A DNA stretch of 64,000 nt. It comes from Opitutaceae bacterium (GTDB taxonomy: Bacteria; Verrucomicrobiota; Verrucomicrobiia; Opitutales; Opitutaceae). The stretch spans positions 1-64,000 of the forward strand of contig JAUYAK010000099.1 in the NCBI GenBank assembly GCA_030693515.1, in the 5' to 3' direction. The notes below the pieces were generated by a model. It made no database searches and had not been told where the DNA came from. It worked only from the letters and a program-made list of their open reading frames with translations. Shown here piece by piece: positions 42,844 through 52,496 of the stretch. The translations under genes and the position numbers were made by a program. The first letter of the stretch is position 1, and each line of letters starts with the position of its first letter.

Positions 42844-45800
42844 TCACGGAGTTGTCCCGTTACGACGTGCCGTCGCCTCGTCCGAATCGTTGCGCGCCTT
42901 CGCCGGCTGCTCAGAGGTATGCAGGAGCGTGCGATTGTCCGCGTTGTTCCAAGTGAACGTCGGGCCTTCCCGTGCTTCGATGGCTACGTTGCGCAGTTCG
43001 ATGCCGTCGAGGTTCTGACCGTGCAGGCCGAGCTTCGCAGAACCGGTGACATGCTCGAAAGTGATGCCGCGCACGGGCTGCTCGACCAGGCCGCAGAGAT
43101 AGGCGAAGCGGCCCTTGGGGTTCTCGATGGCGATGTTTTTGAAATGAATGTCGCGGAAGATCGGCGTTCCCGGCGTGAGCGGCGCGGCGATGTCAGGCGT
43201 GCCGAAATCGCGGTAGTAGAACAAATCAATGGTCAGCGGCCCGCGGTTGTAGGGTTTGTCCTCGAAGCTGGTGTTCGTGTAGGTGCAGTTTTCGATCACG
43301 ATGTCCTCGACGACGGCGCCGAGGCGTTCGCGGTTGGATTTGATGTTCGCGAGGCTCGCGGCGTTGCGAAACACGCAGTCGCGCACGCGGACATGGCGGA
43401 TGCCGCCGCAGGTTTCGCTCCCGATGGCCAAACCAAGCGGGTGCGCGCCGGGAGCGAACGAGGCGTCGAAGACGCAGTCACGGACGGTGATGTTTTCGCA
43501 GGAGCGCTGGCGACGCGGCTGGGTGGCGGAGACACGGCCAGCCTTGATCGCGATGGAGTCGTCCTGATTGGCGAACGTGCAGCCGACGATTAGCACGTCG
43601 CGCGAGGAGTCGGGGTTTAGGCCGTCGCCGTTCGTGCCACGGGCGGTGGACATCTTGCGGAACGTGAGACCGGAGAAAACCGCGCGATCGACGTAGACAG
43701 CGTGGGTGTTCCAGGCGGGCGGATCGTCGAGCGTAAGGCCTTGGACGAGGATGTCGGCGCAGTCGGTGAAGCGCAGAATGCGTGGACGCGGTGCGGTGGT
43801 GTGCGGCCACCAGCTCTCGCCGTTGCCGTGGATAACGCCGCCGCCCGTGAGCACGAGATTCTTCACGCGGTGGGCGGTGATGAGGCCGAACTGCTCGACG
43901 CTGATTTCGCCGTCGGGGCCGGTGAGCGTGATTTTCTCGGAGGGATAGTGCCCGACACTGCGCGGCAGAAACTTCAACGTGGCGCCGCTGGCGATCTCGA
44001 TGGTGATGTCGCTCTTCAGCGCGAGATGATCGACGGAATACGTGCCGGGCGGGATCAGCACGGTGCCACCGGGCGGGCAGGCGGCGATAGCTGCCTGGAT
44101 GGCGGCGGTGTCCTTGGCGATGCCGTCGCCGCGGGCGCCGAGCGTGCGGACATCCAGGACCGGGCCGGCGGATTTGGTCAAGACAACGACGGGATCGGAT
44201 TCATCCGACGAGAGGCCTGGCGTGCTGCGGCTGCGCACGGCGAGACGGTGCAGGCGGTCGGGGGTCAGATTCTGGACGGTGAAGCTGAGGCGTGTCGTCT
44301 CGCCCACGAGCCGTCCGTCGCACAAAATCTCATAGGCGGTGATGTCCGCCCCGCCTGTCGGCCGATCCCAGAGCAGCACGGCGGTTGTCGCCGTGCGCGC
44401 CAGCGGAGGCGCGGAGAGATTCACCGGCGCGAGCAATGGAGCGGCAGCGGGGAAAATCTTTCCGGCGGCGATCGCCGGGCCGCCCGGCGCACGGCGGAAA
44501 TCGCCGATCGAGGCACCGACAAATTTTGGATCGGCCTCGACGCTCCGGGTTTCCTTGCGAAACGCCGCGCGATAGGCGGCAAAATCGTAGGCCCTGCCGC
44601 CGATCCGCCACTTCATGCCGGCGGCTTCGGGGCTGAAATAGAGATTGTCGTCGAGATCGAAGCCCGGCGAATCGAAGGGCGCGGCGTTTTCGTCGAATGT
44701 CATTCCGCCCGGTGCCGCCGTGCGGCTCGCGAAGATATTTTCCCTCATGGTCAGCCGCCGGATTTGCACGAGGCGCGGTTGGCCGCCCGCTTCCTTGTGC
44801 CCACCGCTGCCCGTGCGGAAAAGATGGCCCGGGTGGTCGGAGTTCCACAGGAAAACATTGTTGGTCAGCCGCACGTCTTCGGGTTGCGATTCGCTGCCCG
44901 TTTGGACGCTGACAATGCTGACCGGCTTGGCGCGACTGGGATTGACCGGACCGAGAAACCGGGAGTGCTCGACCGTGACGAAGGGGACTTGGATGATCAG
45001 CGAACTACTGCCCGAGGTCGGTTCGTCCCGCGAGAAGTGGCGCCGAATCATCACGTGGTGCGCCGTATGGCCGGCGACAAGTGCACCACCGCGATTGCCG
45101 TAAGTCACGTTGTCCTCGAGCAGGACGTTGCTCCCGGTCGTGATGTCGAAGCCCTGCTCGGGGTTGTTGAACGAGATGTTTCGGCGAAGAACGAAATCGG
45201 ACCCGGCGGGATTGTGGCCGGAGTCCATGTGGATGACGATGCCGTCGTTGCTGCGGAGATCGGACACGATGCAGTTTTGCACGGTGCAATGGTTGACCTT
45301 GGGCTCACCGGCCGAGCCGTGCATGAGGATGCCGTTGTTGCCGGCGCGCGTGACGGTGCAGCCATCCACGAGCACATAACTGGACTGCTTGATGACGATT
45401 CCAGAACCCCGTGAATCAGCCACATCGATGCGGAGAATCTCGATGTGGGCGCTGTCCACGAGGCAACGGACGCCGCCCTCGCCCCGGCGCACGTCGAAAT
45501 CCTGCACGATCACATGCCGCTTGCCGCTAAGCATGACGCCGATTCCAGCCGTGCCCTCCTGCGCGATGACCGGCTTGGCGCCCGCGCCAAACGCGCCGTA
45601 GGTGATTTTGGCGTCGGCGCTGCCGCTGGAGGAAACGGTGAGCGTCCCGTTTTTCCAAGTGTCGCCGCGCTGGAACAGGATGCTGTCGCCGGGCGCGAAC
45701 GTGGCGGCGCCGACCTTGGCGAGCGTGCGCCACGCTGTCGCCTGCGCGGTGCCGGAGCCGGCGTCGTCGCCGGAGGACGAGACGTAGTAGGTGGCGGCCC

Positions 45801-45924
45801 AAACCGGATTGGGAAAAAGCGCGGCGCCGCCGAGCCCGACGAGCAAGCAGAGGCTGGCCGGAAAAATTCGGCGGCGCGGAATCCGGGCAGTTGACGACGC
45901 GTTTGAGAAAGTCAGCGAAGGCAT
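42844..45924 (-). CDS. Bimodular secreted protein: beta-helix + Fn3 + GH28 polygalacturonase
   Basis: A protein of 1026 aa with a long signal peptide (about 1-43). Residues 44-460 form a right-handed beta-helix of the pectate-lyase/DUF1565 type (TYYVSSSGDDAGSGTAQATA start, many GNNGILMHG-like turns). A fibronectin III-like domain follows (about 500-595), then a GH28 domain (600-1000). GH28 catalytic motifs are present: NGDGLNPDSSRD near 761, NQDDSIAIK near 783, HPLGLAIGSE near 828 and IKSNRERLG near 860. It hydrolyses galacturonan or rhamnogalacturonan-type chains. The Fn3-GH28 part is paralogous to the gene at 53477. Confidence 0.92.
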   Translation of the reverse strand: MPSLTFSNASSTARIPRRRIFPASLCLLVGLGGAALFPNPVWAATYYVSSSGDDAGSGTAQATAWRTLAKVGAATFAPGDSILFQRGDTWKNGTLTVSSSGSADAKITYGAFGAGAKPVIAQEGTAGIGVMLSGKRHVIVQDFDVRRGEGGVRCLVDSAHIEILRIDVADSRGSGIVIKQSSYVLVDGCTVTRAGNNGILMHGSAGEPKVNHCTVQNCIVSDLRSNDGIVIHMDSGHNPAGSDFVLRRNISFNNPEQGFDITTGSNVLLEDNVTYGNRGGALVAGHTAHHVMIRRHFSRDEPTSGSSSLIIQVPFVTVEHSRFLGPVNPSRAKPVSIVSVQTGSESQPEDVRLTNNVFLWNSDHPGHLFRTGSGGHKEAGGQPRLVQIRRLTMRENIFASRTAAPGGMTFDENAAPFDSPGFDLDDNLYFSPEAAGMKWRIGGRAYDFAAYRAAFRKETRSVEADPKFVGASIGDFRRAPGGPAIAAGKIFPAAAPLLAPVNLSAPPLARTATTAVLLWDRPTGGADITAYEILCDGRLVGETTRLSFTVQNLTPDRLHRLAVRSRSTPGLSSDESDPVVVLTKSAGPVLDVRTLGARGDGIAKDTAAIQAAIAACPPGGTVLIPPGTYSVDHLALKSDITIEIASGATLKFLPRSVGHYPSEKITLTGPDGEISVEQFGLITAHRVKNLVLTGGGVIHGNGESWWPHTTAPRPRILRFTDCADILVQGLTLDDPPAWNTHAVYVDRAVFSGLTFRKMSTARGTNGDGLNPDSSRDVLIVGCTFANQDDSIAIKAGRVSATQPRRQRSCENITVRDCVFDASFAPGAHPLGLAIGSETCGGIRHVRVRDCVFRNAASLANIKSNRERLGAVVEDIVIENCTYTNTSFEDKPYNRGPLTIDLFYYRDFGTPDIAAPLTPGTPIFRDIHFKNIAIENPKGRFAYLCGLVEQPVRGITFEHVTGSAKLGLHGQNLDGIELRNVAIEAREGPTFTWNNADNRTLLHTSEQPAKARNDSDEATARRNGTTP

Positions 45925-45984
45925 GAATTATATTTTCCCGGGCGAATTTCGCGACGGCGTCATGGGATCCCGAAAAGGCACGGG

Positions 45985-46893
45985 CTACTTTTTTTCCGCC
46001 GGCTTCAAGCCAGCCGCGATGAAATCCCAGACGCGACGTTCCGTGTGGTGGGTCTTCATATTGATGCCGTGGCCGGAATCGGGGACGACGATGAGTTCGT
46101 GGGGGATTTTCAGCTTGGCCAGATGGGCGCACCATTCGAGGTTCGGCGCGTAGTTCGCGTCCTTGTTGCCGACCACCACCATGAGCCGGACCTTCGGGGC
46201 TTCCTTGCGCGCGGCGTAGAGGGTGGCGTTGTCCCAAGTGTTGTCCTTCGGATCGATGAGTTTGGATTCGCCGCGGCCGCCCGCGCCGGTCTCGGACATG
46301 GACTTTTCGCGCTGATGTCCGCCCGACATGGCGACGCCGGTGCCGATCAGTTCGGGATGACGGAAAATGATCCGCCCCGTGCCGCGGCCACCCATCGAAT
46401 GGCCGAGCATCACGCGACCCTCGGGCGCGGCGACGGTGCGGTAGGTCCGGTCGATGTGCGCGACCAGTTCGAGAAATCCGGTTCCGCCCTTCGAGTCCGC
46501 CGTGTCGATGTAGTTCGGGTTGCCGCCGTTCACGACGACGAAGAAGGCGGCCGGATAGTCGGCGGAGGTCAGCATGGGTTTCATCGACGGATAACCCTGC
46601 ACGCCCCTGCCCTCGTTGCCGCCGCCGCCGTGCAGGTAGTAGATCACGGGGAAGCGCCGGTTCTTCGCGTCCGGCGCATCGTAGCCGCGCGGGAGGGCGA
46701 CGAAGTAGCCGATATCGGTCTTGTTCGCCTTGCTGAAAAAAGTGCCGTGGACCAGCGCGGGGTCGGCCGTGATGGTCGGCGGCACGACGTTGACCCATTT
46801 GGCGGGGCCGGCGACGGGCGGAGTCGCATCCTCCTGGGCAAACAGGACTGAAGCCAAGAGTAGAGAGGCTATGAGAAAGCAATAGGGTTTCAT
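45985..46893 (-). CDS. Secreted esterase, alpha/beta hydrolase (enterochelin/feruloyl-esterase type)
   Basis: A protein of 302 aa with a signal peptide (MKPYCFLIASLLLASVLFAQ). Fold landmarks: FPVIYYLHGGGGNEG oxyanion region, nucleophile in VMLGHSMGGRGTG, Asp in VVVGNKDANYAP and His in VVPDSGHGINM. It resembles the Esterase D / feruloyl esterase group that removes acyl decorations from polysaccharides. Its start overlaps the stop of a 35-aa remnant by four bases. Confidence 0.9.
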   Translation of the reverse strand: MKPYCFLIASLLLASVLFAQEDATPPVAGPAKWVNVVPPTITADPALVHGTFFSKANKTDIGYFVALPRGYDAPDAKNRRFPVIYYLHGGGGNEGRGVQGYPSMKPMLTSADYPAAFFVVVNGGNPNYIDTADSKGGTGFLELVAHIDRTYRTVAAPEGRVMLGHSMGGRGTGRIIFRHPELIGTGVAMSGGHQREKSMSETGAGGRGESKLIDPKDNTWDNATLYAARKEAPKVRLMVVVGNKDANYAPNLEWCAHLAKLKIPHELIVVPDSGHGINMKTHHTERRVWDFIAAGLKPAEKK

Positions 46894-46997
46894 GGACGGA
46901 TGGAGCCGGGCTGACTGAATTGCGAAGCATGGGTGGCGGCACGGGCCGGCTGGGCGAACGCGGCGGCGGCGAGCGAGAGAAGGCGGAATGCTTTCAT
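46890..46997 (-). pseudogene. Orphan signal-peptide ORF, 35 aa
   Basis: The frame starts with an ATGA overlap on the upstream esterase stop (46994-46997) and ends with an ATGA overlap on the downstream esterase start (46890-46893). It encodes MKAFRLLSLAAAAFAQPARA, a perfect export signal, and then only 15 more residues. The most economical reading is a secreted protein whose whole mature part has been deleted. A genuine coupled small peptide is the alternative. Confidence 0.6.
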
Positions 46998-47857
46998 GGC
47001 GATGGAGCGCGCGCGCCCGCAGCGGGCGGTTGGCGCACGAGATCGAGATACGCCGTCGCGTAGCGTTTCCCGAACTCGCGGTAGGAGGCGGCGTCGAAGT
47101 GGAGTTTGTCGCCGCGGTCAGTCAGTCCTTCGGCGCTGACGAACGCGGTGTGCGGCACGCTGACAGGCAGGTCGCGCAACGTCTGGTCGAACTGTCGTTG
47201 GAATTCATCCCACGGCCGGCCGGCGAAATTTCCCAACTGGCCCGCAATGAACGGCGCGGCCGGCGCGTGCAGCTCGGCGCGCAGGCGCGCGATGAGGTCG
47301 GCGAGTTTGGCGGCGTAGGCGGGCGCGAGATCGCGCTTCGCATCGGACTCGCCCTGATGCCAGAGGATGCCTTTCAGCGTGCCGGCCGGCAGCGCCAGCT
47401 CTGCGCGGCGGAGCGCGTCGTCCCACGGATGGGTTTTCGTCACGGAATCGGATGCGCCGGGTTGCCAGGCAGCGATGCGGCTGCCACCGACCGCGCACGG
47501 GATGAGCCCGATGGTCACGCCGGGCGTGGCCTCCGCGATTTCGAGGCCGAACGTCCGACCGAGGCCCACGCCCGCGATGGTCTTGTCGAAGTGGATGGGA
47601 TCGACGGCGGGCACCCACTCGCCGGCTTTGTTCAGCGTGAGCACGCGCGGGTGCGGCACTTTGTCCTGCGCTTCCACGGCGCCGCGGCCCGCCATGTTGG
47701 ACTGGCCGATGAGCAGGAATAGATGGAAGTTCTCCTTGGGTGGGAGCGGGGCTGATTGGGCGAACATCGCGGCGGCGACAAAGCCAAACACGACGGCGAA
47801 CCATGCGCGCGACAACGACCGACGTGGAGCAGCCAGGGTGGTTCTGATTCTCGTCAT
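46994..47857 (-). CDS. Sialate O-acetylesterase-type SGNH hydrolase
   Basis: A protein of 287 aa from ATG 47857 (an ATG at 47881 is possible). Signal peptide to about residue 34. The SGNH block I is FLLIGQSNMAGRG, followed by IPCAVGGSRI (Gly), WHQGESDA (block III) and LHFDAASYREFG supplying the Asp/His pair. Members remove acetyl groups from carbohydrates such as sialic acids or plant and algal glycans. It is coupled to the 35-aa remnant. Confidence 0.9.
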   Translation of the reverse strand: MTRIRTTLAAPRRSLSRAWFAVVFGFVAAAMFAQSAPLPPKENFHLFLLIGQSNMAGRGAVEAQDKVPHPRVLTLNKAGEWVPAVDPIHFDKTIAGVGLGRTFGLEIAEATPGVTIGLIPCAVGGSRIAAWQPGASDSVTKTHPWDDALRRAELALPAGTLKGILWHQGESDAKRDLAPAYAAKLADLIARLRAELHAPAAPFIAGQLGNFAGRPWDEFQRQFDQTLRDLPVSVPHTAFVSAEGLTDRGDKLHFDAASYREFGKRYATAYLDLVRQPPAAGARAPSP

Positions 47858-47930
47858 AGGATACGAACTTGCCGGAGGCATCGTCGGATGACGAGCCGAG
47901 GCAGTGAATCGCGCACCCGTTTCGGCGCGG

Positions 47931-48953
47931 TCACTTTGTCCCGGTCAGCCGCGCGACCAGCAAATCCTCAAACGCGCCGAGATTTTTCCACGAGGTGGCC
48001 ACGGACATTTTTTTCGCCGCCGGATCGATCAGGGTGAAGCCGGCGTCCGTCACGCGGAGGCCGAGCGTCTCCATGTTGCAGAGTGACTGATCGAAGGCGA
48101 GATAGACGGCCACGGCGTCGAACAGGGTCGTGCTGCGGAATTCCGCCTGGGGGTCGTCCGGACCTTTTTTCTGTGCCAGCCAGATGCGGTAGTTCTCCAT
48201 GATGGCGATTGCCACCGGGTCTTTGGAATCGCGGATTTTGCGATATTTTTCTCCGGCCAGTTGGACCAGATCGCAGGTGTCGAGCGGCGTAATGGTCATC
48301 TCCCACGAGGCGGTGAACGCCTTCTGGCACGCCGGCGGATCGGCCCTCACGTTCCACTCGGCCACCGGGGTCTGCTTGCCGCCATAGCCGACATGCACGC
48401 TGCCATACATGCCGACGAAGCGCGCCCGCCCGGCGATGCGCGGCTCGCGGGCGAGGGCTGCTGCGACGTTGGGCGTCGGACCGACGGCGATGATCGTGAT
48501 CGGTTCGGGCGACCGCATGATCAGGTCGATCATCGCCTGCACACCGTCGCGATGAACTTTGCCGGGATACCGGGCCAGTTCGTAGTCCTTGACCCAGCCG
48601 GCCTGGCGCTCTGGCGCGGGGGACTTGGCCGCATCGACCCCGAGTCCGACCGGAATGTCGCTGCGCCCGACCCGCTGCAGGAATTTCGCGAGCAGCTTCG
48701 CGCGGTATTCCGGGAGGCCGTGATCGCCGAGCGCCAGCTTCAAATCCAGCTCGGGCGATCTCAGCAGAAAACCCAGCGCCCAGGTATCGTCGATATCACC
48801 GCCGATGTCGGTGCTGAGAATGACGGGAATCATTTTTGCGATGGCCGCGGTTTGCGCCAGGCCCGGTGTCGCCACGGAAACAGCGAGCGCGAGCAGGCCG
48901 ACGGCGAGGCCAATCGTGCGGCGACCGGGAGGGAATGAGGGATTTGGTTTCAT
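47931..48953 (-). CDS. Exported nucleoside hydrolase (IUNH family)
   Basis: A protein of 340 aa. ATG 48953 begins a signal peptide (MKPNPSFPPGRRTIGLAVGL). The calcium-binding Asp cluster is VILSTDIGGDIDDTWAL near residue 45. TIIAVGPTPNVAAAL and AEWNVRADPPACQ follow as expected. It cleaves nucleosides to base and ribose. It is directly upstream of ribokinase and a ribose-type ABC transporter gene set, which gives a coherent nucleoside-ribose salvage path: periplasmic cleavage, uptake, phosphorylation. Confidence 0.88.
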   Translation of the reverse strand: MKPNPSFPPGRRTIGLAVGLLALAVSVATPGLAQTAAIAKMIPVILSTDIGGDIDDTWALGFLLRSPELDLKLALGDHGLPEYRAKLLAKFLQRVGRSDIPVGLGVDAAKSPAPERQAGWVKDYELARYPGKVHRDGVQAMIDLIMRSPEPITIIAVGPTPNVAAALAREPRIAGRARFVGMYGSVHVGYGGKQTPVAEWNVRADPPACQKAFTASWEMTITPLDTCDLVQLAGEKYRKIRDSKDPVAIAIMENYRIWLAQKKGPDDPQAEFRSTTLFDAVAVYLAFDQSLCNMETLGLRVTDAGFTLIDPAAKKMSVATSWKNLGAFEDLLVARLTGTK

Positions 48954-48989
48954 AGATTTCGTGATCACTTTGGTTTCACCTGACGAAAT

Positions 48990-49976
48990 TCACGTGTGGC
49001 TGCCTCCACGCGGGTCAGGCCGCTGGCGCGAGGCGGCCTCGACGACCGCGCGCGCGGGCATGGCGGCTTGAGCGCCGGGCGCGAGGGTCGACAGCGCGGC
49101 GGCAACGTTGGCGTGACGCAACGTCTCGTCCCAGTCGGAGCCCTCGGCAAGCCGGGTGGCGAGGACGCCGGCAAAGGTGTCGCCGGCCCCAACGGTATCG
49201 CGCGGCTGCACGGGGTGCGTGGGCACAGACTGCGTCTCGGCCGCGCTGAAGCGCAGGGTTGGCTCGCTACCCTGCGTCACGACGAGGTGGCGCACGCCCT
49301 TCGTGGCGAGCAGCGTCTGGCGCGCATCGCCGGTCAGGCCGGTCAGCGCGTCGGGGGTGTGGCCGAAGCAGGCGGCGCATTCGTGTTCGTTCAACACGAC
49401 GACATCGAGCGGCTGCACGCCCCAGGGAAAGTCGGCACGGACGGGCGAGGCGTTGAGGATGGAGCGCACACGGTGTTGTGCGGCCCAGCGCAGAGCGGCG
49501 ACCGCAGCCACGAGCGGTGACTCGAGCTGGGTGACAACCGCGCCGGGGCGCGGCAGCATACGATCGAGCGCGGCCGTTACCGCGGCCGCATCGAGCCGGC
49601 CGTTGGCCCCGGCATGGACAACGATGAGATTTTCGGCCGCAGCGTTGACGACCACTTGGGCGCTGCCGGTCGGCACACCGGGCACGGTGGCCACACCGGC
49701 GGGATCGATGCCCTCGTGGTGCAGGTGCTCGCGATAGAGGCGGCCCTCGGCGTCGTCACCGACGGTGCCAATCATGGACACGCGGGCGCCGTGCCGGGCG
49801 GCGGCGACGGCTTGATTGGCACCTTTGCCACCGAATTCGCGCTGGGCGCCGGTAGCGAGGACGGTGTGACCGGGCCGGGGAAGCTCGGGCACCTGCCAGA
49901 TGAAATCGACGTTCAACGTGCCGACCACAGCCACGACGGCGGGTTGCGAAAGCGGAGAATTGATCGGGTGCGTCAT
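48990..49976 (-). CDS. rbsK: Ribokinase (PfkB family)
   Basis: A protein of 328 aa. N-terminal VVGTLNVDFIWQVPELPRPG, sugar-binding FGGKGANQAVAAARHGA (PfkB motif 1) and the catalytic/anion-hole motif DTVGAGDTFAGVLATRL (motif 2) are all intact. It phosphorylates ribose at O5 with ATP. It lies nine bases downstream of the permease gene in a kinase-permease-ATPase-binding protein run, so it is part of the transporter operon. Confidence 0.93.
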   Translation of the reverse strand: MTHPINSPLSQPAVVAVVGTLNVDFIWQVPELPRPGHTVLATGAQREFGGKGANQAVAAARHGARVSMIGTVGDDAEGRLYREHLHHEGIDPAGVATVPGVPTGSAQVVVNAAAENLIVVHAGANGRLDAAAVTAALDRMLPRPGAVVTQLESPLVAAVAALRWAAQHRVRSILNASPVRADFPWGVQPLDVVVLNEHECAACFGHTPDALTGLTGDARQTLLATKGVRHLVVTQGSEPTLRFSAAETQSVPTHPVQPRDTVGAGDTFAGVLATRLAEGSDWDETLRHANVAAALSTLAPGAQAAMPARAVVEAASRQRPDPRGGSHT

Positions 49977-49985
49977 GGGCGTGGC

Positions 49986-50948
49986 TCAGGCGGCCAGTCG
50001 CATCCGGCGGGCGGCGAGGCGGGCACGCACGGCCTCGGCACCAACAGCACCGACGATCACGATACCGGTGGCGACGCGCTTCATGGGCTCGGAGACGCCG
50101 AGATGCGCGAGCCCGGCTTCCAGGGTGGCGATGATCAGCACGCCGATAAAAGTCGCGAGCATCGAGCCGCGGCCGCCCATCAGGCTCGTGCCGCCGATCA
50201 CCGCCGCGGCGATGGCGGACAGCTCGATGCCGGAGCCCGCGTTCGGATCCGCCGCGCCGAGCCGCGCCACATGGCAGAGGCCGGCGAGTCCGGCCAGGCC
50301 ACCCGCCAGGGCAAACACGATGGCCCGGATGCGCGAAGGTGAAATGCCGACCAGCCTTGCCGCCTCGGCGTTGGTGCCGACCGCAACCATCTGCCGGCCG
50401 AGCACGGTGCGCGTGAGGACGAATTGCGCTCCGATGGTCAGACCAGCGGCGAGCAGAAACGCCCCGGAAAGTCCGAGTCCCGCGACGGAATCCTGCAGCC
50501 AGCCGAGTTTCTCGCCGAGGTATTTGGTCTGCGAGCCGGTCACGAGATAGGCCGCGCCGCGGGCGGCCTCCAGCACGCCGAGTGTCACGATGAAGGACGG
50601 CATGAGCAGCACGTTGACGAGCGTGCCATTGAGCAGGCCGCAGCCGAGTGCGGCAGTCAGCGCCGCGCCGAACGCGACCCCGACTGACAGGTTGTGGTCG
50701 GCGACGCACCAGCCGAACACCGCTCCGGCGACGGCGGAGACCGAGCCGACGGACAGGTCGATGCCGCCGGCGATGAGCACGAACGTCATGCCGAGCGCGG
50801 CGAGCGCGAGGGCGGGGATGCGGTTGGTTATCGTCTGCAGCGTCGCCACCGACCAGAAGTGGTCGCTGAGCACACCGAACAGGCCGGCGAGTGCGGCGAG
50901 CAGCAGCGCGAGGAACAGAAACTCGGAGTAGTGGCGGAGGCGGGGCAC
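49986..50948 (-). CDS. rbsC: Ribose-type ABC transporter permease
   Basis: A protein of 320 aa from the GTG at 50948, which sits five bases after the ATPase stop; longer starts would overlap that gene. About eight to ten membrane helices. The signature of the RbsC/XylH branch is clear: TFVLIAGGIDLSVGSVSAVA, NAEAARLVGISPSRIRAIVF, and AAVIGGTSLMGGRGSMLATF. Substrate is probably ribose or a related pentose, judged from the adjacent ribokinase. Confidence 0.92.
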   Translation of the reverse strand: MPRLRHYSEFLFLALLLAALAGLFGVLSDHFWSVATLQTITNRIPALALAALGMTFVLIAGGIDLSVGSVSAVAGAVFGWCVADHNLSVGVAFGAALTAALGCGLLNGTLVNVLLMPSFIVTLGVLEAARGAAYLVTGSQTKYLGEKLGWLQDSVAGLGLSGAFLLAAGLTIGAQFVLTRTVLGRQMVAVGTNAEAARLVGISPSRIRAIVFALAGGLAGLAGLCHVARLGAADPNAGSGIELSAIAAAVIGGTSLMGGRGSMLATFIGVLIIATLEAGLAHLGVSEPMKRVATGIVIVGAVGAEAVRARLAARRMRLAA

Positions 50949-50953
50949 GAAGG

Positions 50954-52474
50954 TCAGTTGTTGGGAAACGGAGCGGTCGCGAATTCGCGGAAGGCCGCCG
51001 TCGTGAAGGCCGCCGGGTTCAGGGTGGCCGCGGTGAATTCGCCGGCGACCACGCCGCGCGACAGCACGATCACCCGGTCGCAGAGGGCGGCGAGTTCGTC
51101 GTAGTCGCTCGAGGCCACGAGCAGGGCCGCGCCGGCCTCCGCTCGTTCGCGCAGCAAGGCATGGATGCCGCGCCGGGCGGAGACGTCCACGCCACGGGTC
51201 GGCTCGTCCAGCAGCCACACGCGCACCTCGCGCCCGAGCCAGCGGCCGATCACGACTTTCTGCTGGTTGCCGCCACTCAGCTCGACAATGGGCTGTTCCG
51301 GGCCGGCGCAGCGGACCTGCAGCGCGGCGATGACACGGTCCGCCGCCGCCGCTTCGTCGCCACGATCAATCACCACGAGTCCGCGGGTGGGCAGGCGGGC
51401 GATGCTGGCGTTGACGACCACGCTGAGCGGGCCAAACAGGCCGTGGTGCTTGCGGTCCTCCGGGATGAAGGCCAGGCCGCGTTGCACCGCGGCGCGGGTC
51501 GAGGTCGGATGAAAGGGCGCGGCGTCCGCGTCGAGGAGAATCGAGCCTCCGTCCAGCGGGTCGGCGCCGAAGATGGCGCGCAGCAACTCCGTGCGCCCGG
51601 CGCCGACGAGTCCGCCGAGGCCGACGATCTCGCCGGACCGCACTTCGAGCGAGACGCTGCGCACGACGTGGCCGGCGCTAATGTCGCGCAACCGCAGCAC
51701 GGGTTCGCCGGGCGTCGGAGCGCGGGCGGCGGTGATCGCGGCGGCAGCGGCTCCGGCCATGAGTTCGACCAGCTCCTGATGGGAGGTCGTGCGCGCCGGG
51801 CGCGTGGCCACGAGCCGGCCATCGCGAAGGACACTGACGCGGTCGGCGAGGCCGGCGATCTCGTCGAGCCGGTGGCTGATGTAGAGGATCGAGACATCCC
51901 TCGCGCGCAGGTCGCGGAGCAGGGCGAAGAGCGTTTCCGTCTCGGCGCCGGTCAACGCGGCCGTCGGCTCGTCGAGGATGAGCACCCGGCATTCCTGCGC
52001 GAGGCCGGCGGCGATCTCGATCAGTTGCTGGTGGCCGACACCCAAGGCGGAAGCCGGCGTGTCAGGATCGAGCGTGCCCAGCCCGACGCGATCCAGGGCG
52101 GCGCGGGCGCGTTCGTGCAGGCGTCGGATGTCGAGCAATCCGCCGAAACGCGCCGGCAGGTCGCCGAGAAACAGGTTCTCCGCCACCGAGAGCGTGGGCA
52201 GCACGCTGAGTTCTTGCAGCACCATGACGACGCCCGCGGCGTGCGCGGCGCGGCGGTCGACCGGGCGGTAGTCGCGGCCGTCAAGCTTGAGTCCGCCCGC
52301 GGCGCGCGGGAGGAGCCCGGCGAGGATCTTCGAGAAGGTGGACTTGCCCGCGCCATTGCTACCGACAAGCGCATGGATCTCGCCGGGCGCCAGGGCGAAA
52401 TCGAGTTCGCGGAGGACGACGTTGGCGCCAAAGGATTTTCGCAGGGCGCTGACGTGGAGTCGGTCGGCGGGCAC
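50954..52474 (-). CDS. rbsA: Ribose-type ABC transporter ATP-binding protein
   Basis: A protein of 506 aa with two tandem ABC domains. The first has Walker A GSNGAGKSTFSK, signature LGVGHQQLIEIAAGL and Walker B LILDEPTAALT. The second lacks a clear Walker A (LGGLVGAGRTELLRA is the degenerate form) but has signature LSGGNQQKVVIGRWLG and LLDEPTRGVDV. This asymmetric pair is normal for RbsA/MglA proteins. Confidence 0.93.
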   Translation of the reverse strand: MPADRLHVSALRKSFGANVVLRELDFALAPGEIHALVGSNGAGKSTFSKILAGLLPRAAGGLKLDGRDYRPVDRRAAHAAGVVMVLQELSVLPTLSVAENLFLGDLPARFGGLLDIRRLHERARAALDRVGLGTLDPDTPASALGVGHQQLIEIAAGLAQECRVLILDEPTAALTGAETETLFALLRDLRARDVSILYISHRLDEIAGLADRVSVLRDGRLVATRPARTTSHQELVELMAGAAAAAITAARAPTPGEPVLRLRDISAGHVVRSVSLEVRSGEIVGLGGLVGAGRTELLRAIFGADPLDGGSILLDADAAPFHPTSTRAAVQRGLAFIPEDRKHHGLFGPLSVVVNASIARLPTRGLVVIDRGDEAAAADRVIAALQVRCAGPEQPIVELSGGNQQKVVIGRWLGREVRVWLLDEPTRGVDVSARRGIHALLRERAEAGAALLVASSDYDELAALCDRVIVLSRGVVAGEFTAATLNPAAFTTAAFREFATAPFPNN

Positions 52475-52496
52475 GGCGGGACGGGATCGCGCGGAC

